A stretch of 64,000 nt of DNA from Bradyrhizobium sp. CER78 (GCF_029846235.1 NZ_JARVWP010000022.1:59702-123701); one strand, 5' to 3'. Positions 31,574-41,510 are shown, counted from the first letter of the stretch. Numbers and translations: made by a program. The notes: generated from the letters alone by a model not told the origin.

Positions 31574-32026
31574 CTGGAACGTCCTTTGTTCCGCAAATAT
31601 AAGCTCCGCAACCGGCCGACGGAAGTCTTCCTATTTCCGTGGTTTACGCCGTGCGAGCCAGTTTGACCCACTGTGGCAGGCTTTTGCGGCGCCTGTTCTT
31701 TACCTTCGAAGCCCAGGACGAGGCGTTCCCGGATGGCCAGAGCGTCCTAGAGGAGCCCTCCAATTCCAATTCGGCCCTTAACCATAATGAAGCGACGTCA
31801 GCGACCCCTTTCTGGCTATGTATAATTGGGGGGACGCACTTCGCAGGTGATGCGGGATGTCGCGGAGCCGCAGCGCCCGGATCCGGGGGCCGGTCTGGCC
31901 TCGTTGACTACCATCGGCGCGAGGGTCGTCCAGGAGGCCCTGCCCGTATTCCGGCCGCAGGTTCGACGTCCGTAGCCAGTCCGCGCACGTGAGGGGCGCA
32001 CCTGCCGACGTGGTGGGCCATCCCTC
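31574..32026. other. Gap of 453 bases in the island
   Basis: No credible gene on either strand. The left end should hold the promoter of the 127-aa gene, with an AT-rich stretch around 31580-31640. The right half is GC-rich and lies downstream of hamB. I do not recognise an integrase fragment or a transposon remnant in it. Confidence 0.5.
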
Positions 32027-35000
32027 CTATGGGCCGGCGCCGGCGTTGAAATCGTCCGGACCGAAGTAGGAGACGTCGATCTTGCCCATGTGATGCGAGA
32101 CCTGGGCGCGCGCCAGGCCGATCCGTCCTGGGTTGAGGGCGGCCTGTACCATGCCGAGCGGCGTGCCGTCGGCGGCGAGCACGCGCGGGTGACCGCCGAA
32201 GTCGTGGATCTGGACCGCCGTGCCCGGCGGCGGCGCCGCCCCGAGCCACGCCACCTTCGTCGTGTATCCGCGTTTGGCCCACGTGCGGTTGTCGCTTCGC
32301 CTGAAGCTTTGTAGGAATTCCGTCCACATGGCCTTCGTCTCGACGGTGGGCCAATCGGCGAGCGCGCTCCGGGCGATGACGTCCTTCGATGCCAGCCACT
32401 GTCGCAGCTCCTGGCCGTTGCCGAAGGTGGCGCCGGTGTCAGTCACGGCCTTGATGGCCGCGAGCCGCGAGTTGAAGCCCGCCTGGATGAGGATCGAGGC
32501 GGACCGGTTCAGCGTTCCGGTCTCCACGGCGGAGACCGCATGGCCGAGCTCGAAGTCGGTCATCTCAAGGCCGTCGACAGTGTCGCCGTGGGTCGCGGCG
32601 CGGACCCGTATAGCCTCGAGCGCCCACGGCAGACGGAAGACCAGTCCGCCCTCGACGAACTGCAACGTTTCCGCCTCCCGGCCGACGGCCATGGTCGCGA
32701 GCGGGCGACCCAGCAGCCACGCCCGCAGCACTCCCTGCCAATCGTCCGGCATCGTGTCGGGGATGAACGGATAGAACGTGAAGACGAGATCGGCTATGCC
32801 CGTGATCGCGGTGATCGCCGCGTCGGCGTCGCCCATCAGGATGGCGGCGTTGGCTTGGACCAGGAGTGGGTTCGCCTCCGCCGCGATGGCGTCGAGCGCA
32901 TGTCCGGCGGAAAGTCCGAGGCCGGCGAGAAAGTAGGCGCGACGGCGTGTTGCGTTCGATTGTTTCCAGATGAGCCGGCTGCGCGTGACCAGGCCCGCCC
33001 TGAAGATGCGCCGGGACGCCTCGTTGTAGCGATGCAGGCGTCGGTGCCAGAGGGAGGACTGCAGGATGTCGTCGAGCGCGGCCTCGATTCCGTCGTCCGG
33101 GACGTCGTTCTCGCCGATGAGACTCAGTATGGCCGTGTCGAGGGTCGCGATGTGGCGTTCCCACTCGGCGAGCGCCTTCTCTCGCGCTTCGGGTCTCTCG
33201 CGGGCGACCTCGGGAAAGCTCCATGCCGCGGCGTTGTTGACGACGTATTCCGTCAGGTGGTCGATGTCGCCGCCGATACGGGCGTGCATCCTGTTCAGGA
33301 GCGCGGTGATCAGTTGGACCAGACCGCTCTCCATGTTGCGTGCGCCGAGATCGTCGATCAGCCCTTCCCAACTCTGGCGCTTCTTCGCGACATCGTCGAA
33401 CATGGGAAACAGCACGATGCCTTCGACGTCGACATAGGCCCGGCCGGCGCGCCCGATGACGTTCTTGAACTCGGAGACGTCGATCCGTTCGCCGGCGCGA
33501 TGCAGCGAGTGCATGATCACGGCGGTCGCGGACAGGTTCAGCCCCTGCGCCAGCGTCGGCGACGAGATGGTGACTTTGAGGACGTTCTCGCGCAACAGCC
33601 GCTCGATCTCCTTGCGGTAGGCGGTCGGCAGCGCACCGTGGTGCAGCGCCACCCCGATGCGGAGGCACTTGAGGATGGCGCTGTCTGCGCCGAGCCACTC
33701 CTGGCCGAGCGCGATCGCGGTCTTCAGAACCGAAGGGTCGGCTTCGAGCAGCGATCGAAGCGCGCCGCGCTCATGCAGGTCGACGATGACGTCGGCGAAA
33801 GGCTCGACGCTCTTGCGCAGCGGGCAGAAGACGAGCACCGTCTGCTTGTCCTCGACTAGCCGCCAGGCCGTCGCGAGGCAGAGCTCCCGCTGATCCTGAG
33901 GAAACGGGATCTTGCGCTGGCGCTTCGGCCGCACCCACTTGGGCGGGGGCACCCCGACGAGAAAGCGACGGACCCATGGACGCTCGTCGCCCACCCGCAG
34001 GTTCAGCCGCGCGGTCGTCGTCGAGGGCGACCAGACGACCTCGCCGAACCGCAATCGGGTCGGCCGCCACTCGTTCTTGATCACGCCGCCCGGATGGTCT
34101 CGCCGCAGCCAGGCGGCGAAATCGTCGAGTTGCTTGCCGTCGGGCAGGATCGCGGACAGGCACACGATCCGTCGCTGCGCGGCGTCGGTCCGGCGCAGCA
34201 GCCGCTGGATCTGCACCTCGTAGCGGACCTCGCGCTCGTTAAGGCCGATCATGTGGCCTTCGTCGAACACCAGCAGGCCGACGTCGTCGAGCAGCGACGG
34301 ATCGTTGCGGAGCGCGAAGTCGAGCTTCTCCGGCGTCGCGACGACGATGTCGCGTTCGCGGATTGCGTCTTCGTCGAAGCCGCTCGTGCCGATGCTGCCG
34401 TAGAGCGCCGATATCGTCTTGCCGAGCGGGCCGAAGGTCTGCTGCAGGGTGGTTTCGGTCTGGGCCGAAAGCGCGCGCAGCGGCGTGACGAAGACCACCC
34501 GCTTGTCGCCGGCGAGACAGCGCAGGATGCAGAGTTCCGCGATGCGGGTCTTCCCGGCGCTGGTCGGAAGCGAGACCACCAGATCGTCCGATTGGTCCAC
34601 GGCTCGGCCGGCCGCATCCACCTGGGACGGCCAGAGGTCCATCTCCGCCCTGGTCCGGCTCTGCAGCAGCGCGATGAACAGCTCGCGCAGCCGCGGCCAA
34701 TCGGCCGCGATGCCGCCCGCCGGTTGAAGCGGCACCCTTTCGTGGAAGGTGTTCGACCAAAGGTCCCGGATGAGGTGGATGGCGATACGGTGAGTCCACC
34801 ATTGCGGCAACATGTTCAGTTCGCCGCAGATCGAAAGGCCGGTGCGGAGCCGCTCGACCGCCTGGTCGACCAGCGCGCGCTCCCCGCGCTCCACTGCCTG
34901 CACGAACAGGGACATCGCCGCCATGAACGAGTCCGTCAGCGCCATGTCGAGGCCGTCGAACAGGAACTCATCGCCCTCGTCTTCGCCCTCGGCGGCGCCG

Positions 35001-35545
35001 TCCATGGCGGCCTGGATGGCATGTGCGATGTGCTCGTCGCTGCCTTCTCCTGAGGCCCTGTAGTCGAGCACGGTACGGCGGAAGCCGCGGAAGTCGCGCC
35101 GCATGAGCAGGGCGAGCAGCCGCTCCGTCGGCGAGAAGTTCTCGTCGGCCTCGACGATCGCGAGCAGGGAGTAGGCACGCGCCGAAAGATGCGCGAGATG
35201 ATAGCTGGCCGCAGCCATCACGAAATGGAAGTCGCGGTCGACCTCGCCGCGGTCGCCTTTGGCGATCACCGACTCGAGCGCGGTCGCGGCCTGTTCGAAG
35301 GCCATCCGGGCGCGCGCCGCGTCACCGCCGAGCTCGAGCAGGCGAAGCCCGAGTCCGAGCAGCGCGTATCCGTAGGAATGCAGATCGTAGCTGAGCTGGG
35401 GTGCGAAGGCAGGCGCGTCCGCCGGAAGGGCGCCGTCGCGCCAGATGATTGCGCGGGCCTGGCCGCGTGCGATCAGGTTTGCCCGAAAACCGGCGGTCGC
35501 CGCTTCCGCGATGTCGGCCGCGATCGCGTCAGGGTTTGTGGGCAT
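32027..35545 (-). CDS. hamB: Hachiman-like HamB, Ski2-type DExH helicase
   Basis: An 1172-aa protein. The first 300 residues are helical and unassigned. Helicase motifs follow: Walker A LPTSAGKTRIAEL (SAGKT at 329-333), FVTPLRALSAQ, the DExH box VFDEGHMIG (DEGH 428-431), LSAILPDGKQLDDFAAWL, SPTLAQGLNLSATAVIMHSL and EFKNVIGRAGRAYV (about 692-705). This motif set is that of Ski2-like HamB helicases. In Hachiman, HamB surveys DNA and restrains the nuclease HamA until damage or phage DNA is met. The gene overlaps hamA by 17 bases. It is longer than many HamB proteins, with an extended C-terminal region after residue 760. Confidence 0.75.
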   Translation of the reverse strand: MPTNPDAIAADIAEAATAGFRANLIARGQARAIIWRDGALPADAPAFAPQLSYDLHSYGYALLGLGLRLLELGGDAARARMAFEQAATALESVIAKGDRGEVDRDFHFVMAAASYHLAHLSARAYSLLAIVEADENFSPTERLLALLMRRDFRGFRRTVLDYRASGEGSDEHIAHAIQAAMDGAAEGEDEGDEFLFDGLDMALTDSFMAAMSLFVQAVERGERALVDQAVERLRTGLSICGELNMLPQWWTHRIAIHLIRDLWSNTFHERVPLQPAGGIAADWPRLRELFIALLQSRTRAEMDLWPSQVDAAGRAVDQSDDLVVSLPTSAGKTRIAELCILRCLAGDKRVVFVTPLRALSAQTETTLQQTFGPLGKTISALYGSIGTSGFDEDAIRERDIVVATPEKLDFALRNDPSLLDDVGLLVFDEGHMIGLNEREVRYEVQIQRLLRRTDAAQRRIVCLSAILPDGKQLDDFAAWLRRDHPGGVIKNEWRPTRLRFGEVVWSPSTTTARLNLRVGDERPWVRRFLVGVPPPKWVRPKRQRKIPFPQDQRELCLATAWRLVEDKQTVLVFCPLRKSVEPFADVIVDLHERGALRSLLEADPSVLKTAIALGQEWLGADSAILKCLRIGVALHHGALPTAYRKEIERLLRENVLKVTISSPTLAQGLNLSATAVIMHSLHRAGERIDVSEFKNVIGRAGRAYVDVEGIVLFPMFDDVAKKRQSWEGLIDDLGARNMESGLVQLITALLNRMHARIGGDIDHLTEYVVNNAAAWSFPEVARERPEAREKALAEWERHIATLDTAILSLIGENDVPDDGIEAALDDILQSSLWHRRLHRYNEASRRIFRAGLVTRSRLIWKQSNATRRRAYFLAGLGLSAGHALDAIAAEANPLLVQANAAILMGDADAAITAITGIADLVFTFYPFIPDTMPDDWQGVLRAWLLGRPLATMAVGREAETLQFVEGGLVFRLPWALEAIRVRAATHGDTVDGLEMTDFELGHAVSAVETGTLNRSASILIQAGFNSRLAAIKAVTDTGATFGNGQELRQWLASKDVIARSALADWPTVETKAMWTEFLQSFRRSDNRTWAKRGYTTKVAWLGAAPPPGTAVQIHDFGGHPRVLAADGTPLGMVQAALNPGRIGLARAQVSHHMGKIDVSYFGPDDFNAGAGP

Positions 35546-36311
35546 CGGCGATCACCTTATCGTAGATATCGCCTATGAACTTGCTGTGGCCGTCCACGTG
35601 CAGGCCGAGCCCCCACTGGCCGATCTTGCCGGTGTAGTTCTGCAACGCGGTAGTCAGCAGCTTTTCCGGCGCGTTGCCGGTGAAGACGAACAGCAGATGC
35701 GTGACGCTCTGTGGCGGGATGGTGTGCTTGAGCAAGGCGTCGTCGATCGCGTCGGCGAGCCGCAAATCCTTCTTCATGTCCACCAGCCGCTCGGAAATGA
35801 ACGTGAGCGCGTGGGCCGACGGCAGGCCGCCGTCCTTGTCCAGACCGGCACGCGCTTCGGCGAGCACCTTCGCTGTGAGCTTGGCGCGGCTCTTGGCTTC
35901 CGTCTTGAGGAAGCGGAGCCGCTGCGTCTTCACGTCCAACTGGATGGCGATGACGTCGTCGCCGCGCATCGCCATGTTGCGATGGTCCTTCCACCGCAGG
36001 CGCTTGATCGGCGCGCGATAGCCCCCGCTGTGCGCATCGATCCATTCCGTCGCGTAGATCTCGCCAAGATCGCCCGACCGGATCTGCTTCGTCGTCGGAA
36101 GCTTGCCCTCGATGAGGGCGGCGGCACGCGGCTTGCCGAGGCGGGCGAGCGCGCGGGCCACGTGTTCTTCGGACGCGTAGTGGCCCGGCACGATGGCCGC
36201 GGTCGCAGCGATGCCCGAGGCGAGCGTCGCCGGCTTTCCGGTCATGATGCGTCGAAAATGGGTTCCGACCTTCCCGTCGGCCGAACTGCACCAATCGTTG
36301 AACTGCGCCAC
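35529..36311 (-). CDS. hamA: Hachiman-like HamA, DUF1837-type nuclease
   Basis: A 260-aa protein from a GTG at 36311. Conserved elements are SGDLGEIYATEWI (Glu84), RGDDVIAIQLD (Asp118/119) and FLKTEAKSRAKLT (Glu138, Lys140), which together form a PD-(D/E)xK-type nuclease site. SAHALTFISERLVDMKKDLR and THLLFVFTG follow. This layout and the downstream Ski2 helicase match Hachiman HamA (DUF1837), which degrades DNA on release by HamB. The identification rests on motif pattern and gene pairing, not on a profile search. It is divergent from the pPIWI-RE operon across 343 bases. Confidence 0.7.
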   Translation of the reverse strand: MAQFNDWCSSADGKVGTHFRRIMTGKPATLASGIAATAAIVPGHYASEEHVARALARLGKPRAAALIEGKLPTTKQIRSGDLGEIYATEWIDAHSGGYRAPIKRLRWKDHRNMAMRGDDVIAIQLDVKTQRLRFLKTEAKSRAKLTAKVLAEARAGLDKDGGLPSAHALTFISERLVDMKKDLRLADAIDDALLKHTIPPQSVTHLLFVFTGNAPEKLLTTALQNYTGKIGQWGLGLHVDGHSKFIGDIYDKVIADAHKP

Positions 36312-36654
36312 TCCGGTTCGCCTCTATGAAGGGGGTCGACGGGATGCCGGAGATCGCCGCCCGCGGCCGCCTAAGGAATCGGCAGCCATCCTCGGCCAAG
36401 TTCCCTGACGGCTGCAATGATTGATTTTTTTGATTTCAACACGTCCAGGTAGTACGACTCGAGCCGGCCGCATATCTCCAGGCGCGGAACGCGCCTTTTC
36501 GGAGCCGACCGCGCTTTCGGCGCACGCCGGTGCGGACCCTTTTTCGATATGTTCGACCATGGCGGCGATCAACCTGTGCAAAGTTCCCTGGAATCGGTTG
36601 CAATGAGACACTTGAGACAGTATTGTCGCAACTGTCTCACGGAATCAGGACCGC
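36312..36654. promoter_or_regulatory. Divergent promoter region with inverted repeat at 36613-36639
   Basis: This gap separates hamA (leftward) from the HTH-nuclease gene (rightward). Just before the latter, TGAGACAGT (36613-36621) and ACTGTCTCA (36631-36639) are perfect inverted 9-mers with a 9-base spacer. A third half-site TGAGACA begins at 36604. TTGAGA within it could be a -35 element. An AT-rich run near 36419-36440 may hold the hamA promoter. No gene is seen in the gap. Confidence 0.6.
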
Positions 36655-37944
36655 ATGGCTACCAATTTCGAAACGCGCTGCCAAGAATTGTTTGGGAAGA
36701 AGCTCGGAATGGGTCGACGATGGAAGACGGCGGCCGCGCAGGCGCTCGGCATCAGCCGTGCGACTCTCTATCGCTATTTCCAGGATGACAGCGACGTTCC
36801 CCAGGACGTCTGGACCCAGCTGGGCAGGCTCGAGGGCGGCGACGACCGGCCGCCAGTCTCCCCGCAGGATCTCGTGACCTGGTTCGCTCGCGGCCTTCTC
36901 GACGTCCAGACGCAGGTCGACGAGCACGGGTGGCTCAAGGACGGATATCCCGTCTCACTGCAGCGTGGCTTCGACCTCGCCGCGGCGAGCAACTTCGCCT
37001 CCGGACGGCAGGAATGGCCGACGAACCTCTCCGAGCTCGCGCGCGTCGCCCGGAAGCCGCTCTACGAATGGGCCGGCGATCTGTCTTGGGATCCGGACGG
37101 CCAGTTCACCGCGGCGCGCCTCATCGAAGCCGGCGAGATCACCCCGGCCTGCGCCGACCTCGCGATGCCCGGAGCGGACCCCGAAGCCGAACTAATCGAG
37201 AATGCCGGCTACAAGCTGCTGCGCGGAATCTGCTCCGATCGCCGCGACGGCCAGGACGTCTACGTAGCGGTCCGGCGCACGATCATCGAGAACCCGGTGC
37301 TGTCGAACTGGACGGCCGTCATGCTGACGCACCCGTTGCTGGCCACCGTGGACCGGATCGATCAGGTCATCGACGCCTTCTACCACCGTATCCCAGAGGC
37401 GCTACTCTTCGAGGGCAGCCTGCCGGTCTGCGCCGTCAGCGGGACGGTGCTGCGTCGCGAGTCAGCGGGCTTTCATACCGAGTGCCGCGCACCCGAGGCC
37501 GTCCGCCGGGCCAAGGCCGGCGACATCAAGCGCCTGAAGTGGCGCGTCGGCGCCATGCATCTGCGTCGGCCGTTCAGGACATACTGGTGCCTGCCGGGGA
37601 AAACCGAATTGGAGCTCGAGAAGGCCCTCTCGCGGGCGGGCTGGACCTGCGCGCTTTGGCCGGGCCTGGATCGCGTCGACCTCACCGCGACGTCTCCGGA
37701 CGGCAAGCGCAGGATCGCGGTCGACGTGAAGGACTATCTGTCGCCGGAGCATCTGGCGGCGCGGTTTCCCGGCTTCCGCGAATACGCCGAGGACCACGAA
37801 TGCTTCGTCGCGGTGCCGGACTGGATGCCCGAAATGTCGCGCGGCTATCGCGGCCGGTTCGAAGCTGTCCGGAGCTCCTACGCGAAGTCGCCGGTCGAAT
37901 TGCGCACCGCGTCCGAACTCGTCGACGAGCTGGAGGCCGCCTGA
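36655..37944 (+). CDS. HTH-fused restriction-endonuclease protein of a pPIWI-RE system
   Basis: A 429-aa protein. Residues 18-42 (GMGRRWKTAAAQALGISRAT followed by LYRYF) form a helix-turn-helix. The middle has a helical region and CAVSGTVLRRES. The C-terminal region has a PD-(D/E)xK-like core: KTELELEKALSRAGW, GLDRVDLTATSPDG and RRIAVDVKDYLSPE (D-x-K). This matches the restriction-endonuclease partner described for pPIWI-RE operons (Burroughs, Iyer and Aravind). The N-terminal HTH and the inverted repeat directly upstream suggest it also represses its own operon. It shares one base with the helicase start (TGATG). Confidence 0.75.
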   Translation: MATNFETRCQELFGKKLGMGRRWKTAAAQALGISRATLYRYFQDDSDVPQDVWTQLGRLEGGDDRPPVSPQDLVTWFARGLLDVQTQVDEHGWLKDGYPVSLQRGFDLAAASNFASGRQEWPTNLSELARVARKPLYEWAGDLSWDPDGQFTAARLIEAGEITPACADLAMPGADPEAELIENAGYKLLRGICSDRRDGQDVYVAVRRTIIENPVLSNWTAVMLTHPLLATVDRIDQVIDAFYHRIPEALLFEGSLPVCAVSGTVLRRESAGFHTECRAPEAVRRAKAGDIKRLKWRVGAMHLRRPFRTYWCLPGKTELELEKALSRAGWTCALWPGLDRVDLTATSPDGKRRIAVDVKDYLSPEHLAARFPGFREYAEDHECFVAVPDWMPEMSRGYRGRFEAVRSSYAKSPVELRTASELVDELEAA

Positions 37945-40900
37945 TGAGATCGGATGCCGAATTCGTCGCGTCGTATCGCAAGGCGCTCGCGATCGTCGAT
38001 CCCGCGACGGAGGAGATGGACGCCGAGGAGGTCCGGACGCTGGCGCAGACCGAACTGTGCCTGGCCTACATCGATAGATTCGTGCCCAACGAGACGCTCA
38101 GGTCGGTGCCGTTCCTGATGATGGGATATCCGCACCTTCTGGACGAAGCCGCCGCGCCCGAGGCGCGCAGCGCGATGGCAGCGCTGCGCCATCTCAGCTC
38201 CCGGTTCGGCTCGGTGTCCGCCTGGCTTGACGCGACCGCGCAGTACGTCAGGACGCCGGCGACCGTCCGCTGCCACGACATCGCGGCCGACCGCGTGAAC
38301 CGCCGCGCCGCGGCTCCGCACGCGCTCCTCCAGCAGATCGAGCGGACTTTCGCCGCGCAGGTCCCATGGTCCACCCGCAAGCTTCGCGTCGCCGACCCGG
38401 GCGAGGCGACGTTCACCGTCGATCACGGGCGCACCAAGCTGGTGTACCGCGTCCCCCCCGTCCCCGCCGATCCGGAGGCGGCCCGCAGACACGACCTCGT
38501 CCGGCGGGCCGTGAATCCTCCGATCAGGATCGCGCTGAGGAAGATGCTCGAGATCGCCGAACGTGTCGACGCGCGCGAGGCGCAGGACGACTGGCCGAAG
38601 GAAAGCCTGCCGCCGCTGAGACTCGTCGAACGCCTTCGAAAGCTCAGGCCGGAGGACGTTTCGGGATTCTTCGACGGCAAGGACATCACGCTGGACGGCG
38701 CGGTCCACGTCGTGGGGATGCTGTCATCTGGTAAGTCGACGCTGGTGCTCGGGCTACTTCTGACGCTGACGCTCGGCGGCAGCGGAAAGAGGATCGCGGT
38801 GCTGTCGACCGACACGATCCAGGGATCCGTACTCGCCGCGCGTCTGCGGCACCACGGCGTCAAGGCGACGGTCCTCGCGAGCCTCCGGAACCGGGAAAAG
38901 CACCTCAATTCGATCTACTGGCAGCGAGGACTGGACCCGACCGGCTGGTCCCTGTCGTCGCTCGGCGACCTGTCAGAGGGGTTCAGCACCGCCTGTCCTC
39001 TGGACGGCATGCAGCAGGCGCCGGAGATCGTCGAAGGCGCTCCCGACGCCCGGCCGGGATATCCGGGCTTCGCCGAGAAGCAATGCCACAGTCTGAAGCA
39101 GAAGGCGGTACCGGCCGCGAACGACGAGCAGGACGACATCGACGACGTCGGCGACAGCGTCCATGCGAAGTCGTGTCCGTTGTGGATGCGATGTCCCGCC
39201 CAGGAGCAGCAGCGCGACTTCGTCGACGCCCAAGTTGTGATCATGACGCCGCAGGCGTTCGTGCACATCACGCCCGACAAGTGGACGATCGACCGGCACG
39301 TCACGATCCCCGAACTGCTGCAGTACACGGTCGATTTGGTGGTCGTCGACGAGGTCGACGGCGTGCAGAAGGCATTCGACGACATCTTCGCGCCAAGATC
39401 CCCGATCATGGGCGACGCGCCCGACGTCTACGCTCCCAGCATCGGGCTGCGCTCGTCCGGTGCGCTGCGCGACAAGAGCGGCGCCCAGTTCCGCAAGCCC
39501 GTGAACACGAAGTGGCAGTCGAACTTCTACGTCTTCTTCCGCCTGATCGGCACGATCTATGCGATCCTGCAGAACGAACGCGAGGCGCTGACGGCATTCT
39601 ACGAAAACACTCCTTTCACCGCCGGCAGCATCCTCTACGACCTCTGGCGGCGGCGGATGGAAGCGAGCGAGCCGTCGGCCGACCTGACGTTCGACAATCC
39701 GGACTACGAAAGGCAGTTTCTGGAGATCATCAAGGTCGCCGGCGCGATCCGCCACTATTCGGACCGCTCCTCCGTGTCGGAAGACGGCGACGAGGAGGAC
39801 GGCGCCGAGGCATCCGGGCCCAAGTTCACCGACGTGAAGTTTGCCGACGCCGCTAAGGCGCTGCAGGAAGTGGCTCGCGAGATACTGGTCGCCGACTACT
39901 ACGAATCCCTCGTCGGCGAAATCGGGAATCAATTGGACGGACCGCTGCAGATCCTGAACGCCGTCGACGAGACCGGACCGCCGCGCAAGCGGCTCGACCG
40001 GCGGAGCAACGCGCTCGCGCTTCTGCTCGCGACGGTCACCGATCTCGCCCTGAGCCACTACAACTGGCTGATCAAAACCCAGCCGGCGGTGGCGCGGGAC
40101 TTCGACATCGACGAAGGCCACCTCCTGGGGCGGACGAACAGCCTTCTGAAGCATTATCGGACGCTCCTGCCGTCGAACCCAGCCGGCGCCGCATTCGGCC
40201 TGTTCTACGACGAGCCGGCCAACGAGACGCGGACGGCCATGGGCGGAAAGCTGACCCTGATCACGCATCTCGGCGTCGGCCGGCACCTTCTGACCCATCT
40301 CCACGATCTGCTGGCCGCCGAGGGCCAGGCCGGTCCGCATGTCCTCATGCTGTCCGGAACGAGCTGGGCGGGCGGCAGCGGGAGGCGGAAGCATCCGAAG
40401 ACCGGCCGGCCCATGGACACGGCCTCGCCGTCCTTCGACGTGCAGGTCCCGGTCAAGGGCGTGCTGAAGCAACCGGACGCCGAACTCGAGGCGATCGGAC
40501 ATTCGGTGTTCGCGCTGGTCGACGTCCGCGACCATGACGGGGCGCAGGTCAGGATCTCGGGCATGAACCAGAAGGCGCGCCGCGCAAATCTCGCGGCGAT
40601 CGCGGAGCGCTTCGCAACGCGGCGCGACGGCATGAACCGCTTCGAATCCGACTGGTGGCGGATGACGGAGAAGTGGAAGGGCTGGAGCGCGACCGCGCTC
40701 GACGATCGCCGGCGCGGTCTGCTGGTGACCAACAGCTACGCCGACGCCGCCATCGTGGCGGAGGCGCTGGCCGCCGAGCTCGAAGCCAACGGATATCCCG
40801 ATTGGAAGGTCTTCTGCGTCGTTCCCGACCGCGCGGACGACGAGGGCGAGGTCCGCCTGGTGCAGGCCCGCAGGATGCCGCGGTCCTTGATCGAGAGGTT

Positions 40901-41510
40901 CGGCCTGGAGCCGGAAAAGTCGGTCATCGTCGCGCCCGTCCAGATCGTCGGGCGCGGCCACAACATCCTGAACCGTCCGGGCAAGGCGGCGATCTCGACC
41001 ATCTACTTCCTGCATCGGTTGCATCCACGCCCCGACGATCTCGCTCCAACGATCGGGCGGCTCAACAGGTTCGCGCAGGAGCGCTTCGACAAGGGCGTTG
41101 CCTCCGTCGAGGGCATGTCCTCGCGGGCGAGAAGGATGCGGTATGCGGCGACTAACCTCGTCAAGCAGTCCCTGGAGCGCGGCCGTTTCGGCTATCGCAG
41201 TCTTCCGCCGGAGTTCAAGGCGCAGTTCGCCTGGGATCTGCTGACCCCGATCTGGCAGACGGTCGGGCGCGGCATACGCGGGGGATGTCCGGTCTTCGTC
41301 GGCTTCGTCGACTACGCGTTCGCTCCGCATTCGTTCGATGCGCGCGAAGGCGGGGACAGCGGGGACTCGAGCGTGCTCGTCCAGTGCCTGTCCCAGTTGG
41401 AGCAGGCGATGACGTCGGGAGGCGACGTTCCTGCGCGCGAAGTCGCGAAGCTGCTCTACGAACCTTTCCATGATGCTCTGGCCAAAACGGAGGGACTTCG
41501 CCGTGTCTAA
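37944..41510 (+). CDS. pPIWI-RE-associated DinG-type helicase with four-cysteine insert
   Basis: An 1188-aa SF2 helicase. Walker A lies in VVGMLSSGKSTLVLG (258-266). Four cysteines between the nucleotide motifs (C351, C381, C411, C417 in ACPLDG, KQCHSL, KSCPLWMRCPAQ) look like a DinG/XPD-type metal or iron-sulfur cluster. Walker B is VVVDEVDGVQ (469-472). Late motifs are LMLSGTSWAGGSG, VIVAPVQIVGRGHNIL and APTIGRLNRFAQERF. The architecture fits the pPIWI_RE_Z helicase that accompanies PIWI-RE proteins, predicted to open DNA or R-loops for the PIWI module. It is coupled to the gene upstream, and its end overlaps the PIWI gene by eight bases. Confidence 0.78.
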   Translation: MRSDAEFVASYRKALAIVDPATEEMDAEEVRTLAQTELCLAYIDRFVPNETLRSVPFLMMGYPHLLDEAAAPEARSAMAALRHLSSRFGSVSAWLDATAQYVRTPATVRCHDIAADRVNRRAAAPHALLQQIERTFAAQVPWSTRKLRVADPGEATFTVDHGRTKLVYRVPPVPADPEAARRHDLVRRAVNPPIRIALRKMLEIAERVDAREAQDDWPKESLPPLRLVERLRKLRPEDVSGFFDGKDITLDGAVHVVGMLSSGKSTLVLGLLLTLTLGGSGKRIAVLSTDTIQGSVLAARLRHHGVKATVLASLRNREKHLNSIYWQRGLDPTGWSLSSLGDLSEGFSTACPLDGMQQAPEIVEGAPDARPGYPGFAEKQCHSLKQKAVPAANDEQDDIDDVGDSVHAKSCPLWMRCPAQEQQRDFVDAQVVIMTPQAFVHITPDKWTIDRHVTIPELLQYTVDLVVVDEVDGVQKAFDDIFAPRSPIMGDAPDVYAPSIGLRSSGALRDKSGAQFRKPVNTKWQSNFYVFFRLIGTIYAILQNEREALTAFYENTPFTAGSILYDLWRRRMEASEPSADLTFDNPDYERQFLEIIKVAGAIRHYSDRSSVSEDGDEEDGAEASGPKFTDVKFADAAKALQEVAREILVADYYESLVGEIGNQLDGPLQILNAVDETGPPRKRLDRRSNALALLLATVTDLALSHYNWLIKTQPAVARDFDIDEGHLLGRTNSLLKHYRTLLPSNPAGAAFGLFYDEPANETRTAMGGKLTLITHLGVGRHLLTHLHDLLAAEGQAGPHVLMLSGTSWAGGSGRRKHPKTGRPMDTASPSFDVQVPVKGVLKQPDAELEAIGHSVFALVDVRDHDGAQVRISGMNQKARRANLAAIAERFATRRDGMNRFESDWWRMTEKWKGWSATALDDRRRGLLVTNSYADAAIVAEALAAELEANGYPDWKVFCVVPDRADDEGEVRLVQARRMPRSLIERFGLEPEKSVIVAPVQIVGRGHNILNRPGKAAISTIYFLHRLHPRPDDLAPTIGRLNRFAQERFDKGVASVEGMSSRARRMRYAATNLVKQSLERGRFGYRSLPPEFKAQFAWDLLTPIWQTVGRGIRGGCPVFVGFVDYAFAPHSFDAREGGDSGDSSVLVQCLSQLEQAMTSGGDVPAREVAKLLYEPFHDALAKTEGLRRV

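Noticed and set aside
36930..37943. A longer upstream extension (to 1526 aa) of the helicase frame
   Set aside because: It is the shifted frame of the HTH-nuclease gene, arginine-rich and without family features. The ATG at 37944 in a TGATG overlap is the natural start.
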